From: Salinispora fenicalii
Lineage (GTDB): Bacteria; Actinomycetota; Actinomycetes; Mycobacteriales; Micromonosporaceae
Assembly: GCF_000514815.1 (NCBI RefSeq)
Contig: NZ_AZWQ01000035.1
Location: 157-43,434 of the forward strand
Direction: 5' to 3'
DNA: 43,278 nt
Shown: positions 15,050 through 23,164 of the stretch, piece by piece
How positions within the stretch are numbered: position 1 is the stretch's first letter
Layout of the letters: each line of letters starts with the position of its first letter
Notes under the pieces: generated by a model
The model's input: the letters and a program-made list of their open reading frames with translations, nothing else
What the model was told of the DNA's origin: nothing
Database searches by the model: none
Translations under genes and position numbers: made by a program

Positions 15050-16207
15050 TCATCGTGCGTTGCTGTCCACGTTCCTGGTCTGCAGGCGCTCGTACTCCGG
15101 CGACCGGGGTGCCGGCACCGTCGACTGCTTCCGAGCCGTCCCGGCCTGGTCCGCCGAAGTGGCTGCGGTCTGCTCCGTCGCCCCCTCGGGCGGAGCAGCC
15201 GCTCGCCGTCCGAAGCCGGGGATCAACTCCGGTCGGCGCTGGGCCGCGATGTCCTCAACCCAGCCGACGAGCAGGACGACGACCCCGAGTAGAGCGAAGA
15301 CCAGCACGACCCGGATAGCCAGGCCGAGCAGATTCTGGTGCGACCAACCGACCACATCCACCAACGGGGTGAGCGCGACCACGAAGGCCATGTGCCACAG
15401 GTACACGGTGAGTGCGCGCCGGTTGATCAGGGTGACCACCCGACTGAAGATCGCGTTGCGGTCGATCCACGCCGTTCTCGCCGGCTCCCGTCCGAGCACG
15501 ACCAGAATGACACCGGCCGACCAGAGGGCGTTGGCGAGTGGATTGCCGTTGAGGTCGAGCCCCTTGGTACCGGGCTGGGTCAGGTTCCACCAGCCGCCGA
15601 CGGCGACCAGGGCGATCGCGGTCGGCCACAGGACGCGGTTGGCGAGTCGACGCAGCATCCCCTCCTGGTGGGCGAAGCCCAACATCCACGCCCCGAGGTA
15701 CAGGCCGAACTGCTGCACCACCATCGGCGGATTCGGGTACAGCCCCAGTTCGATCGCCACAGTCAACGCGTACGGGGCGATCAGGGTGGGCAGCGGGAAC
15801 CGGCGGAACAACCACAGCGCCAGCGGCGAGACGAGCACAAACCAGAGGTAGTTGCGCAGGTACCAGATCGGGCTCAGCGCCAGGGCGCCCCAGTGGTTCG
15901 CCGGCGGGTCGGACACCGGGAAGAGCCAGAGCAGGACCTTGGGAGTGAGCGGCAGCCCGGTGAGCAGCATGGCCGGCACGAAGATCGCGGCGAGCATCCA
16001 GAGCGATGGCAGCAGCCGCCGCAGCCGACGACCGACCGCCGCCGTCCCGAACCGATGCAGGGACGCCGCCATCAGCGAGCCGGCCAGCGCGAACATCACC
16101 GACATCGCGGGAAAGACCAGCGTCATGGTGGCCCACCCTGTTACGTGGTAAACCACGACCCGTACGACGGCGAGGGCGCGCAGCAAGTCCAGGTAACGAT
16201 TTCGCAT
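15050..16207 (-). CDS. Membrane acyltransferase (acyltransferase 3 family)
   Basis: A 385-residue integral membrane protein with about ten helices. It opens MRNRYLDLLRALAVVRVVVYH, the Arg/His pattern that begins acyltransferase-3 proteins. These transfer acyl groups to sugars, peptidoglycan, lipids or antibiotics. Other family-like parts are WYLRNYLWFVLVSPL, GLYLGAWMLGFAHQEGML and LTVYLWHMAFVVAL. The last ~55 residues form a polar Ala/Thr/Gln-rich cytoplasmic tail. It sits between recO and era, breaking an otherwise conserved housekeeping order, with 63 bp to recO and 160 bp to era. The acceptor is unknown. Confidence 0.88.
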   Translation of the reverse strand: MRNRYLDLLRALAVVRVVVYHVTGWATMTLVFPAMSVMFALAGSLMAASLHRFGTAAVGRRLRRLLPSLWMLAAIFVPAMLLTGLPLTPKVLLWLFPVSDPPANHWGALALSPIWYLRNYLWFVLVSPLALWLFRRFPLPTLIAPYALTVAIELGLYPNPPMVVQQFGLYLGAWMLGFAHQEGMLRRLANRVLWPTAIALVAVGGWWNLTQPGTKGLDLNGNPLANALWSAGVILVVLGREPARTAWIDRNAIFSRVVTLINRRALTVYLWHMAFVVALTPLVDVVGWSHQNLLGLAIRVVLVFALLGVVVLLVGWVEDIAAQRRPELIPGFGRRAAAPPEGATEQTAATSADQAGTARKQSTVPAPRSPEYERLQTRNVDSNAR

Positions 16208-16367
16208 CAGCTCGCAACTGTTTCCGGTGAGGGGAGGGCAACAGTCCCCTACCTTCCGCTGGCGACCTGAAAAGCGCGAGCCCGCTGGAAGAAAAAGTGA
16301 ACTTCCTCATCAACTCGTCGAAGCCGACAAGTCACCTGGAACGGTCGCGACACGTCGGGCGGTACGG

Positions 16368-17267
16368 CTAAAAACCGAGCTTACGGAGCTGTTTCGGGTC
16401 CCGCTGCCAGTCCTTCGCCACCCGGACGTGCAGGTCCAGATAGACCCGGGTACCGAGCAGCTCCTCGATCTGCCGCCGCGCCCGGATGCCGACATCCCGG
16501 AGCCGGCTGGCCCGGTGCCCGATCACGATCGCCTTCTGGCTCGGCCGCTCGACGTACACATCGGCGTAGATCTTGATGACCCGCTCCGCGGGAATCATCT
16601 CCTCCACCACCACCGCGATGGAGTGCGGCAGCTCGTCGCGCACACCCTCCAGCGCCGCCTCCCGGATCAGCTCCGCGACCAGCACCTGCTCCGGCTCCTC
16701 GGTGAGCATGTCGTCCGGGTAGAGCTGCGGTGACTCCGGCAGGTAGCGGGTCATCACCTCCACCAGCGTGTCGACCTGGTGCCCGGAGACCGCGCTGACC
16801 GGCACGACCTCCGCGAAGTCCGCCAGTTCACTCACCGCGACCAGCTGCTTGGCCAACTGCTCCCGGTCGACCAGGTCGGTCTTCGTCACCACGGCGAGCA
16901 CGGTCGCCTTCAGCTCGGCCAGCTCACCGGTGATGAAGCGGTCGCCCCGCCCGATCGGCTCGTCCGCCGGAATGCAGAGGCCGATCACATCAACCTCGCT
17001 CCACGTCTGCCGCACCAGATCGTTGAGGCGCTCGCCGAGCAATGTCCGGGGCCGGTGCAGGCCCGGCGTGTCGACCAGCACGAGCTGCGACTCGGGCCGG
17101 TGCAGCACCGCCCGGATGACGTGCCGGGTTGTCTGCGGCTTACTCGAGGTGATGGCGATCTTCTGCCCGACGATCGCGTTGGTCAGCGTCGACTTGCCGG
17201 CGTTTGGCCGTCCCACAAAGCAGCCAAAGCCCGCCCGGTACGGCTGCCGAAGGTTCTCGGAAGTCAC
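16368..17267 (-). CDS. era: GTPase Era
   Basis: Ribosome-assembly GTPase that binds the 3' end of 16S rRNA. The 299-residue protein has G1 GRPNAGKST, G3 LVDTPGLHRP and a KH RNA-binding domain (VVEEMIPAERVIKIYADVYV onward) ending YLDLHVRVAKDWQRDPKQLRKLGF. The G4 motif reads TKTD rather than NKxD, a variant also seen in other GTPases. ATG 17267 overlaps the stop of the deaminase-like gene upstream (ATGA). It is in the ybeY-corC-era maturation block. Confidence 0.96.
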   Translation of the reverse strand: MTSENLRQPYRAGFGCFVGRPNAGKSTLTNAIVGQKIAITSSKPQTTRHVIRAVLHRPESQLVLVDTPGLHRPRTLLGERLNDLVRQTWSEVDVIGLCIPADEPIGRGDRFITGELAELKATVLAVVTKTDLVDREQLAKQLVAVSELADFAEVVPVSAVSGHQVDTLVEVMTRYLPESPQLYPDDMLTEEPEQVLVAELIREAALEGVRDELPHSIAVVVEEMIPAERVIKIYADVYVERPSQKAIVIGHRASRLRDVGIRARRQIEELLGTRVYLDLHVRVAKDWQRDPKQLRKLGF

Positions 17268-17641
17268 TCGGCCACCGTCCCGAGGAGCGTGCCGTCCGGG
17301 GCCGCCACGTGAATCGGCGCGTCGGCGGCGAGGTCGCGGACCGCCGCATGGCCAGCACCGTCCAGCGTTGACGCCTCGGTCACCACCGCCGCGGCCTCCA
17401 GCCGGGTGCAGCCAGCCGCCGCTGCCGAGCCCACAGCGAGCTGAAGTGCGGTCAACGCCAACGAAGGCAGCGAGACGCTCGCCGCGGCGTACGTCCGGCC
17501 ATCCTGGTCCCGGACGGCGGCACCTTCGGCGGCGCCTACCCGGCCCCGCGCCCCCCGGGCCAGGACGACCAGTTTGGCGTCCTCGGCGGTCAGCTCCACC
17601 GGGGTGGACCCGGTAGTCGGTACGGCGGGTGACTCAGGCAT
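17264..17641 (-). CDS. Cytidine-deaminase-like protein without a zinc site
   Basis: A 125-residue protein from ATG 17641 with the alpha/beta layout of small cytidine deaminases. It contains TAEDAKLVVLARGARGRVGAAEGAAVRDQDGRTYAAASV, then LTALQLAVGSAAAAGCTRLEAAAVVTE. The (H/C)AE and PCxxC zinc motifs are absent: the first helix reads LALTALQLAV and the second motif region has no paired Cys. Deaminase activity is therefore unlikely. It is in the same position between corC and era as Rv2365c in M. tuberculosis, as I recall. It overlaps corC by 8 bp and era by 4 bp. A role tied to Era or YbeY is inference. Confidence 0.78.
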   Translation of the reverse strand: MPESPAVPTTGSTPVELTAEDAKLVVLARGARGRVGAAEGAAVRDQDGRTYAAASVSLPSLALTALQLAVGSAAAAGCTRLEAAAVVTEASTLDGAGHAAVRDLAADAPIHVAAPDGTLLGTVAE

Positions 17642-19028
17642 CGGCGGGTTGCCTCTCCTCGGCTTGGTCGGTGTCGCCCGGGGCGGCGGTGGATTCGCCG
17701 CGCCCCGGATCGTGCTGTTGGTCGGCCGGCTCCACCCGGCGCACCAGGACCGTGTCGATCCGGTTGCGCCGCCCGGTGGTGCCCTCAGCGAGCAGCCGCA
17801 GACCGGCCACCTCAACCTGGGCGCCGGGGATCGGTACCCGGCCCAGGGACTGCGCGAGCAGGCCGCCCACCGTCTCCACCTCATCGCTGGGCAGCTCGGT
17901 GTCGAACAACTCGCCGAGGTCCTCCACGGGTAGCCGCGCGGTGACCCGCACCGCATCGTCGTCGAGGTGCTCGACTGGCGGACGCTCAACATCGTACTCG
18001 TCGGTAATTTCGCCGACGATCTCCTCCAGGATGTCCTCGATGGTGACCAGCCCGCCGGTCCCGCCGTACTCGTCAACGACGATCACCAGATGGTTCCGGG
18101 CAGCCTGCATCTCCGAGAGGAGGTCATCAACCGGCTTGGACTCCGGCACGAAGGTAGCCGGGCGCATCAGCTCGGCCACCGGGAGACGCCGATCCTCCGG
18201 GGCGCCGCCCTGCGTACGCCGAATCAGATCTTTCAGGTAGAGCACGCCGAGCACATCGTCAACGCTCTCGCCGATGACCGGGATGCGGGAGAAGCCGGAA
18301 CGCAGAAAGAGCGCCAGGGCCTGGGAGAGCATCTTGTGCCGCTCGATCCAGACCATCTCGGTGCGCGGCACCATCACCTCGCGGACGATGGTGTCACCGA
18401 GCGCGAAGACGGAGTGGATCATCTGCCGTTCGCCGTGCTCCACCACGCCGCGCTGCTCCGCCAGATCGACCAGTTCGCGCAGCTCCACCTGGGTGGCGAA
18501 AGGGCCCTCCCGGAAGCCGCGCCCCGGGGTGACCGCGTTACCGATCAGGATCAGCAGCGAGGCGAGGGGGTTGAGCGCCCGACCCAGCCAGCGCACCAGC
18601 GGCGCCACCCCGCGGCCCACCACGTAGGCGTGCTGCCGGCCGATGGTCCGCGGTCCGACACCGACCACCACGAAGCTGACCACGGTCATCGCCCCGGCGG
18701 TCACCACCGCGGCCAGCCAGCCGGCGCCGAGCGAGTCGACCGCGACCAGGGCTACCAGGGTGGTCGCGCTCAACTCGGCGAGCAGCCGCAACAGCAGCAG
18801 CAGGTTGAGGTGCCGGACCACGTCACCGGCGACGGACTGCAACGCTCGGGCGCCCCGGGCTCCGTCGCGGACCAACTCGGCCGCGCGGGCCGGCGAGACA
18901 GCGGCGAGCGCCGCTTCGGTCATCGCGATCAGGCCGGCGAGGACCACCAGCCCGGCCGCGAGGACTACCAGTTGCACGTCGGGGAGGCCGGATGCACCGG
19001 CCGTCGCTGCGGCAAGAGAGGCCATCAT
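17634..19028 (-). CDS. CNNM/CorC-family membrane protein with CBS domains
   Basis: A 464-residue protein with an N-terminal membrane domain (about 1-170) of several helices such as VQLVVLAAGLVVLAGLIAMTEAALAAVSPARA. A pair of CBS domains follows (EVMVPRTEMVWIERHKMLSQA... and AELMRPATFVPESKPVDDLL). The C-terminal CorC/HlyC domain includes VVDEYGGTGGLVTIEDILEEIVGEI. Homologues move Mg2+ or Co2+, and the older name is hemolysin. Consecutive ATGs are present at 19028 and 19025; 19028 overlaps the ybeY stop (ATGA) and is preferred. Confidence 0.92.
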   Translation of the reverse strand: MMASLAAATAGASGLPDVQLVVLAAGLVVLAGLIAMTEAALAAVSPARAAELVRDGARGARALQSVAGDVVRHLNLLLLLRLLAELSATTLVALVAVDSLGAGWLAAVVTAGAMTVVSFVVVGVGPRTIGRQHAYVVGRGVAPLVRWLGRALNPLASLLILIGNAVTPGRGFREGPFATQVELRELVDLAEQRGVVEHGERQMIHSVFALGDTIVREVMVPRTEMVWIERHKMLSQALALFLRSGFSRIPVIGESVDDVLGVLYLKDLIRRTQGGAPEDRRLPVAELMRPATFVPESKPVDDLLSEMQAARNHLVIVVDEYGGTGGLVTIEDILEEIVGEITDEYDVERPPVEHLDDDAVRVTARLPVEDLGELFDTELPSDEVETVGGLLAQSLGRVPIPGAQVEVAGLRLLAEGTTGRRNRIDTVLVRRVEPADQQHDPGRGESTAAPGDTDQAEERQPADA

Positions 19029-19498
19029 CGTGACCGGGTCGACCGCCAACTCACCAGCAGCCGAGCTTGGAGGGCGAACATCTCCCGTTCCTCCTCCGGC
19101 TCAGCGTGGTCGTAGCCGAGCAGGTGCAGCACCCCGTGCACGGTGAGTAGATGCAGCTCATCGGCGGTGGAGTGGCCCGCGGTCGCCGCCTGCTTAGCGG
19201 CCACCTCGGGGCAGAGCACGATGTCACCGAGCAACGCCGGCTCGGCACCGACAGTGGCGTTCTCCCCCGGCCCATGGTCGACACTGCCCTCATCCATTGG
19301 GAAGGCGAGAACATCAGTGGGGCCGTCCCCGCCCATCCAGCGGTGGTTCAACTCGGCCATGTAGTCGATATCGACAAGCAGCACGGAGAGCTCGGCGAGC
19401 TGGTTGACCCCCATTTCGTCGAGGGCGTGCCGGGCGACGGCGAGTATCGCGTCGGTGTCGACGTCGACCCCGGACTCATTGGCAATCTCGATGGACAC
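19025..19498 (-). CDS. ybeY: Endoribonuclease YbeY (rRNA maturation)
   Basis: Single-strand RNase for 16S rRNA 3' processing and ribosome quality control. The 157-residue protein has the UPF0054 motif HGVLHLLGYDH, with zinc ligands His121, His125 and His131. It also has the preceding NHRWMGGDGPTDVLAFPM and GDIVLCPEVA. The start is GTG 19498. It is 17 bp after phoH and overlaps corC by 4 bp, within the phoH-ybeY-corC-era block common to many bacteria. Confidence 0.95.
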   Translation of the reverse strand: MSIEIANESGVDVDTDAILAVARHALDEMGVNQLAELSVLLVDIDYMAELNHRWMGGDGPTDVLAFPMDEGSVDHGPGENATVGAEPALLGDIVLCPEVAAKQAATAGHSTADELHLLTVHGVLHLLGYDHAEPEEEREMFALQARLLVSWRSTRSR

Positions 19499-19515
19499 TG
19501 TCTTCCTTTGCTTTG

Positions 19516-20574
19516 TTAGCGGCGCCGACCGGCGCGGCCACCCTGGGTGGGCCGCCCGGGCACCGCCTGCACGCTCTTCGCCTGCTGATTCTCCCGCTCC
19601 ACATCCCAGCGGGCGTACGCGTCAACGATCTCCCCGACCAGCCGGTGCCGGACCACGTCCGAGCTGGAGAGCTGGGCGAAGTGCACGTCCGCAACATCGG
19701 TGAGGATCTCCCGGACGACCCGCAGGCCACTGGTCGTCCCGCCGGGAAGGTCCACCTGGGTGATGTCACCAGTGACCACGATCTTGGAACCGAAGCCGAG
19801 CCGGGTGAGAAACATCTTCATCTGCTCCGGCGTGGTGTTCTGCGCCTCGTCCAGGATGATGAACGCGTCGTTGAGTGTCCGACCCCGCATGTACGCCAGC
19901 GGCGCCACCTCGATCGTGCCCGCCGCCATCAGCTTCGGGATCGACTCCGGGTCGAGCATGTCGTGCAACGCGTCGTACAGCGGTCGCAGATACGGGTCGA
20001 TCTTCTCGTTCAGCGTGCCGGGTAGGAAGCCCAACCGCTCGCCCGCCTCGACCGCCGGCCGGGTAAGGATGATCCGGTTAACCTGCTTGGCCTGCAGCGT
20101 CTGGACCGCCTTCGCCATCGCCAGGTAGGTCTTGCCGGTGCCGGCCGGACCGATGCCGAAGACGATGGTGTGCGCATCGATGGCGTCAACGTAACGCTTC
20201 TGCCCGAGCGTCTTGGGACGAATGGTGCGACCACGCCGGGAGAGGATGTTGAGCGTCAGGACCTCGGCGGGCCGCTCGGCACTGCCCTGCTCGAGCATGC
20301 CAACGGTGCGCCGAACAGCATCGGTGGTCAGCGTCTCACCCTTCTCGATGAGTTCGATTAATTCGCCGAAGATCCGCTCGGCGAGAGCGTTGTCCGCGGG
20401 TGCGCCGGTGATAGTGATCTCGTTACCCCGAACATGCACGTCACTGCTCACGGAGCGCTCGACCAGTCGCAGGATCTCGTCCCCCGCACCGAGGAGATTG
20501 ACCATAATCTTCGGTTCCGGGACGGTGATCCTGGTTTGTACCCGGGTCGGGCCGGGAGGCGGGGTGCTGGTCAT
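19516..20574 (-). CDS. phoH: PhoH-like ATPase
   Basis: A 352-residue P-loop protein starting at ATG 20574 (MTSTPPPGPTRVQTRITV). Walker A is GIGPAGTGKTYLAM, Walker B is AFIILDEAQNTTPEQMKMFLTR, and sensor-like VVTGDITQVDLP follows. An N-terminal KH-like segment (NLLGAGDEILRLVERSVSSDVHVRGNEI) suggests RNA binding. It is the YbeZ-type PhoH that works with YbeY in RNA metabolism. The last ~35 residues are basic and Gln-rich. It precedes ybeY by 17 bp in one operon. Confidence 0.94.
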   Translation of the reverse strand: MTSTPPPGPTRVQTRITVPEPKIMVNLLGAGDEILRLVERSVSSDVHVRGNEITITGAPADNALAERIFGELIELIEKGETLTTDAVRRTVGMLEQGSAERPAEVLTLNILSRRGRTIRPKTLGQKRYVDAIDAHTIVFGIGPAGTGKTYLAMAKAVQTLQAKQVNRIILTRPAVEAGERLGFLPGTLNEKIDPYLRPLYDALHDMLDPESIPKLMAAGTIEVAPLAYMRGRTLNDAFIILDEAQNTTPEQMKMFLTRLGFGSKIVVTGDITQVDLPGGTTSGLRVVREILTDVADVHFAQLSSSDVVRHRLVGEIVDAYARWDVERENQQAKSVQAVPGRPTQGGRAGRRR

Positions 20575-20731
20575 AGGTTGGGCCGAGTGGCCCTGAGCCA
20601 CCTGCTCTCGATCTCGGCGCCGGGCCGGTCGCCGCGGCGTGCTGGGCGTTGCCCCCATCGTATCGGTTCAACCGCCGGGGCACCTCGCCCAATTCCCCTG
20701 CCCGGCACCGGCCGGCCGATCCCAACGCCGT

Positions 20732-21094
20732 TCAGCTGAGGTTACCCATCAGCATCGGCCCGAGCGGCGCACCGCCGACCAGGTGCGCGTGGACGTGGAA
20801 GACCTCTTGGCCCCCGTACGCCCCGGTGTTGAAGAGCAGCCGGAAGCCGTCACCGAGCAGCCCCTCCTCCTCGGCCACCGCAGCGGCGGTGGCGAGCACG
20901 TCGGCAGCGAGCCCCGGGTCCCCCTCCGCCAGGGTGGCCACGTCGGCATAGTGCTCCTTCGGGATCACCAGCACGTGCACCGGAGCCTTCGGATCGATGT
21001 CGCGGAACGCGAGGGTTGTCCGGGTCTCCCGGACGACGGTGGCGGGAATCTCGCCGGCGACGATCCGGCAGAACAGACAGTCAGTTGTGCTCAC
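20732..21094 (-). CDS. HIT-family nucleotide-binding hydrolase (HINT type)
   Basis: A 120-residue protein with DCLFCRIVAGEIPATVV at the N-terminus and the histidine triad His100-V-His102-A-His104-L-V. The middle His is the likely nucleophile for hydrolysing nucleoside phosphoramidates or similar. Cys6 and Cys9 (CxxC) occur where many bacterial HINTs bind zinc, but only this half is seen clearly. The start is GTG 21094 with a leaderless -10. It is separated from phoH by 157 bp with no evident gene. Confidence 0.92.
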   Translation of the reverse strand: MSTTDCLFCRIVAGEIPATVVRETRTTLAFRDIDPKAPVHVLVIPKEHYADVATLAEGDPGLAADVLATAAAVAEEEGLLGDGFRLLFNTGAYGGQEVFHVHAHLVGGAPLGPMLMGNLS

Positions 21095-21100
21095 CGGGGC

Positions 21101-21106
21101 AGTGTA
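21101..21106 (-). promoter_or_regulatory. -10 element of the HIT gene, leaderless
   Basis: TACACT on the minus strand ends exactly 6 nt before the GTG at 21094. Confidence 0.55.
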
Positions 21107-21150
21107 AGGAAACGCTCCGATCGCCGCCGCCCAGAGCGGAAGAACTTGCG

Positions 21151-21885
21151 CTACCAGCGGCCCAGACGGGCGGCGAGCACCGAAAGCGCGGCCACCCCCG
21201 CGGTGGAGGTACGCAGCACCGATGGGCCCAGACGCACCGTCCGGGCGCCGGCGTCAGCGAAGGCGGCCAGCTCGGCCGGGGCAACCCCGCCCTCGGGGCC
21301 GACCACCAGCACGATCTCGCCGCGGTCGGGCAGCTCCGCGGTGGCCAGCCGCTCCCCCGCCTGCTCGTGCAGAACGAACGCCGCCGCAGCGCCGGCGATC
21401 CGGCGGGCCACCTCGGCGGTGGCTTCGGCCGGTGCCCCGGTCACCACCGGCAGCCAGGACCGACGAGCCTGCTTCGCGGCCTCCCGCACGGTGGCGACCC
21501 ACTTCCCCCGGGCGCGTGCCCCCCGATCACCCCGCCACTGGGTGACCGAACGTCCGGCCGCCCAGGGCACGATCGCGTCCACCCCGACCTCGGTCATCGC
21601 CTGCACTGCCAACTCACCCCGCTCCCCCTTGGCCAGCCCCTGAACGACGACGAGCTGGTGGGCGGGGGCGGCCAGGTAGTCCCGGGCGGTGATCCGAAGG
21701 TCCAGCACGCCCTTTCGCACCGCCGTGACCACGGCGACAGCCGTGCCGCCGCGGCCGTCAGCGAGCAACAACTCCTCGCCGGCCCGCAGCCGCTGCACAG
21801 TCGCGGCGTGATGCCCCTCCGGCCCGTCCAGGGTCGCCGTCTCGGCGGTGGGTAACGACTCGACCAGGAACAGCGGCGCGGACAC
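21151..21885 (-). CDS. rsmE: 16S rRNA m3U1498 methyltransferase
   Basis: SAM-dependent SPOUT enzyme that methylates N3 of U1498 in 16S rRNA. The 244-residue protein has an N-terminal PUA-like part (PEGHHAATVQRLRAGEELLLADGRG). The trefoil-knot SAM site is at LVVGPEGGVAPAELAAFADAGA and RLGPSVLRTSTAGVAALSVL. The region MTEVGVDAIVPWAAGRSV is the usual ELGV-type motif. Start GTG 21885 has TAGCCT 6 nt upstream. It lies downstream of dnaJ2 but is separated by an 18-bp perfect hairpin, so it is probably transcribed independently. Confidence 0.95.
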   Translation of the reverse strand: MSAPLFLVESLPTAETATLDGPEGHHAATVQRLRAGEELLLADGRGGTAVAVVTAVRKGVLDLRITARDYLAAPAHQLVVVQGLAKGERGELAVQAMTEVGVDAIVPWAAGRSVTQWRGDRGARARGKWVATVREAAKQARRSWLPVVTGAPAEATAEVARRIAGAAAAFVLHEQAGERLATAELPDRGEIVLVVGPEGGVAPAELAAFADAGARTVRLGPSVLRTSTAGVAALSVLAARLGRW

Positions 21886-21891
21886 GGTGCC

Positions 21892-21897
21892 AGGCTA
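21892..21897 (-). promoter_or_regulatory. -10 element of rsmE, leaderless
   Basis: TAGCCT on the minus strand ends exactly 6 nt before GTG 21885, immediately past the hairpin that follows dnaJ2. Confidence 0.55.
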
Positions 21898-21898
21898 G

Positions 21899-21947
21899 CG
21901 ACCGTCCCGGTGTCCCGGGCCGCTGGCCTGGGACACCGGGACGGTCG
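21899..21947 (-). terminator. Long perfect hairpin between dnaJ2 and rsmE
   Basis: An 18-bp uninterrupted stem (21899-21916 with 21930-21947) has a 13-nt GC-rich loop. It begins 2 nt after the dnaJ2 stop. No U-run follows. It probably terminates hrcA-dnaJ2 and stabilises that mRNA. Confidence 0.85.
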
Positions 21948-21949
21948 AG

Positions 21950-23113
21950 TCAGGCGTGACCGTTGAAGGCGTCACGCATCCGAGAGAAGAAGCCGCCCTG
22001 CTTGGTCAGCTCGGCGACCTCCTCACCCCGGGTCTGGGCAAACTCGCGCAGCATCTGTTCCTGATCGGCGTCCAGCTTGGTCGGCGTCCGCACATCCAGG
22101 TGCACAATCAGATCGCCCCGGCCGGTCCCGCGCAGGTGCGGCACACCGCGGGCGCGCAGCCGCAGCATGCTGCCGGGCTGAGTGCCAGGCTTGACGTCAA
22201 CCGGCTCCTCGCTGTCCAGCGTCTTGATGGTCAGGCGGGTGCCGAGCGCCGCCGTCGTCATCGGGACAGCCACCCGGCAGTGCAGATCGTCGCCCTTGCG
22301 GGAGAAGACATCGTGCGGGCGTTCGTGGATCTCCACGTAGAGATCACCGGCGGTGCCACCGCCGGGACCCACCTCGCCCTGCTGGGCCAGCCGAATCCGC
22401 ATCCCGTCCTCGACCCCGGCGGGAATCTTGACGGTCAGCGAACGCCGGGTCCGCACCCGGCCGTCCCCGGCGCAGGTGGGGCAAGGGTTCGGAATCGTGG
22501 TGCCATAGCCCTGACAGGCGGTACACGGCCGGGCCGAGACCACCTGCCCAAGGAAGGTGCGCTGTACCGACTGCACCTCGCCTCGCCCGCCACACGCCTC
22601 GCAGGTCTCCGGATGGGTGCCGGCGGCGGTGCCCGCGCCGGAGCAGGTGGTGCAGAGCACGGCGGTGTCGACCGTGATCGGCGCCTCCACGCCGAAGGCG
22701 GTCTCGGGCAGGTCCAGTTCGAGGCGCAGGATCGCGTCGGAGCCCGGCCGGGTCCGGGGGCGTGGCCCCCGCCCGCCGCCACCGGCGGCACCCCCGAAGA
22801 AGGCATCCATGATGTCCTGGAAGCCGACGAATGGACCGGCTTCGCCAGGTCCACCCGGACCGCCACCTCCGCCGCCCGGGGCAAGGGGGTCGCCACCGAG
22901 ATCAACGATCTGCCGCTTCCGGTCGTCGGAGAGGACCTCGTACGCGGCGTTGATGTCCTTGAACTTCTCTTGCGCCTCCACGTCCGGATTCACGTCCGGG
23001 TGGTACTTGCGCGCGAGCTTGCGGTAGGCGCGCTTGATCTCGTCGTCGGAGGCTTCCCGGCTCACGCCGAGGATGCCGTAGTAGTCCTTGGCCACTGCGT
23101 TCGGTGTCCTCAT
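21950..23113 (-). CDS. dnaJ2: Molecular chaperone DnaJ
   Basis: Type I Hsp40 that delivers clients to DnaK and stimulates its ATPase. The 387-residue protein has a J domain with the YHPDVNPD motif, then a Gly-rich linker (GGDPLAPGGGGGGPGGPG). Four CxxCxGxG zinc repeats follow: CTTCSGAG, CEACGGRG, CTACQGYG and CPTCAGDG. The C-terminal substrate-binding region ends FFSRMRDAFNGHA. ATG 23113 encodes MRTPNAVAKDYY; a GTG at the Val of VAKDYY is possible. It follows hrcA by 51 bp, the usual heat-shock pair. Confidence 0.96.
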   Translation of the reverse strand: MRTPNAVAKDYYGILGVSREASDDEIKRAYRKLARKYHPDVNPDVEAQEKFKDINAAYEVLSDDRKRQIVDLGGDPLAPGGGGGGPGGPGEAGPFVGFQDIMDAFFGGAAGGGGRGPRPRTRPGSDAILRLELDLPETAFGVEAPITVDTAVLCTTCSGAGTAAGTHPETCEACGGRGEVQSVQRTFLGQVVSARPCTACQGYGTTIPNPCPTCAGDGRVRTRRSLTVKIPAGVEDGMRIRLAQQGEVGPGGGTAGDLYVEIHERPHDVFSRKGDDLHCRVAVPMTTAALGTRLTIKTLDSEEPVDVKPGTQPGSMLRLRARGVPHLRGTGRGDLIVHLDVRTPTKLDADQEQMLREFAQTRGEEVAELTKQGGFFSRMRDAFNGHA

Positions 23114-23164
23114 GTTCGTCTCGCTTGCGCCGACCGCCGGCCCGATCCGGCCGGACGGTAATGC

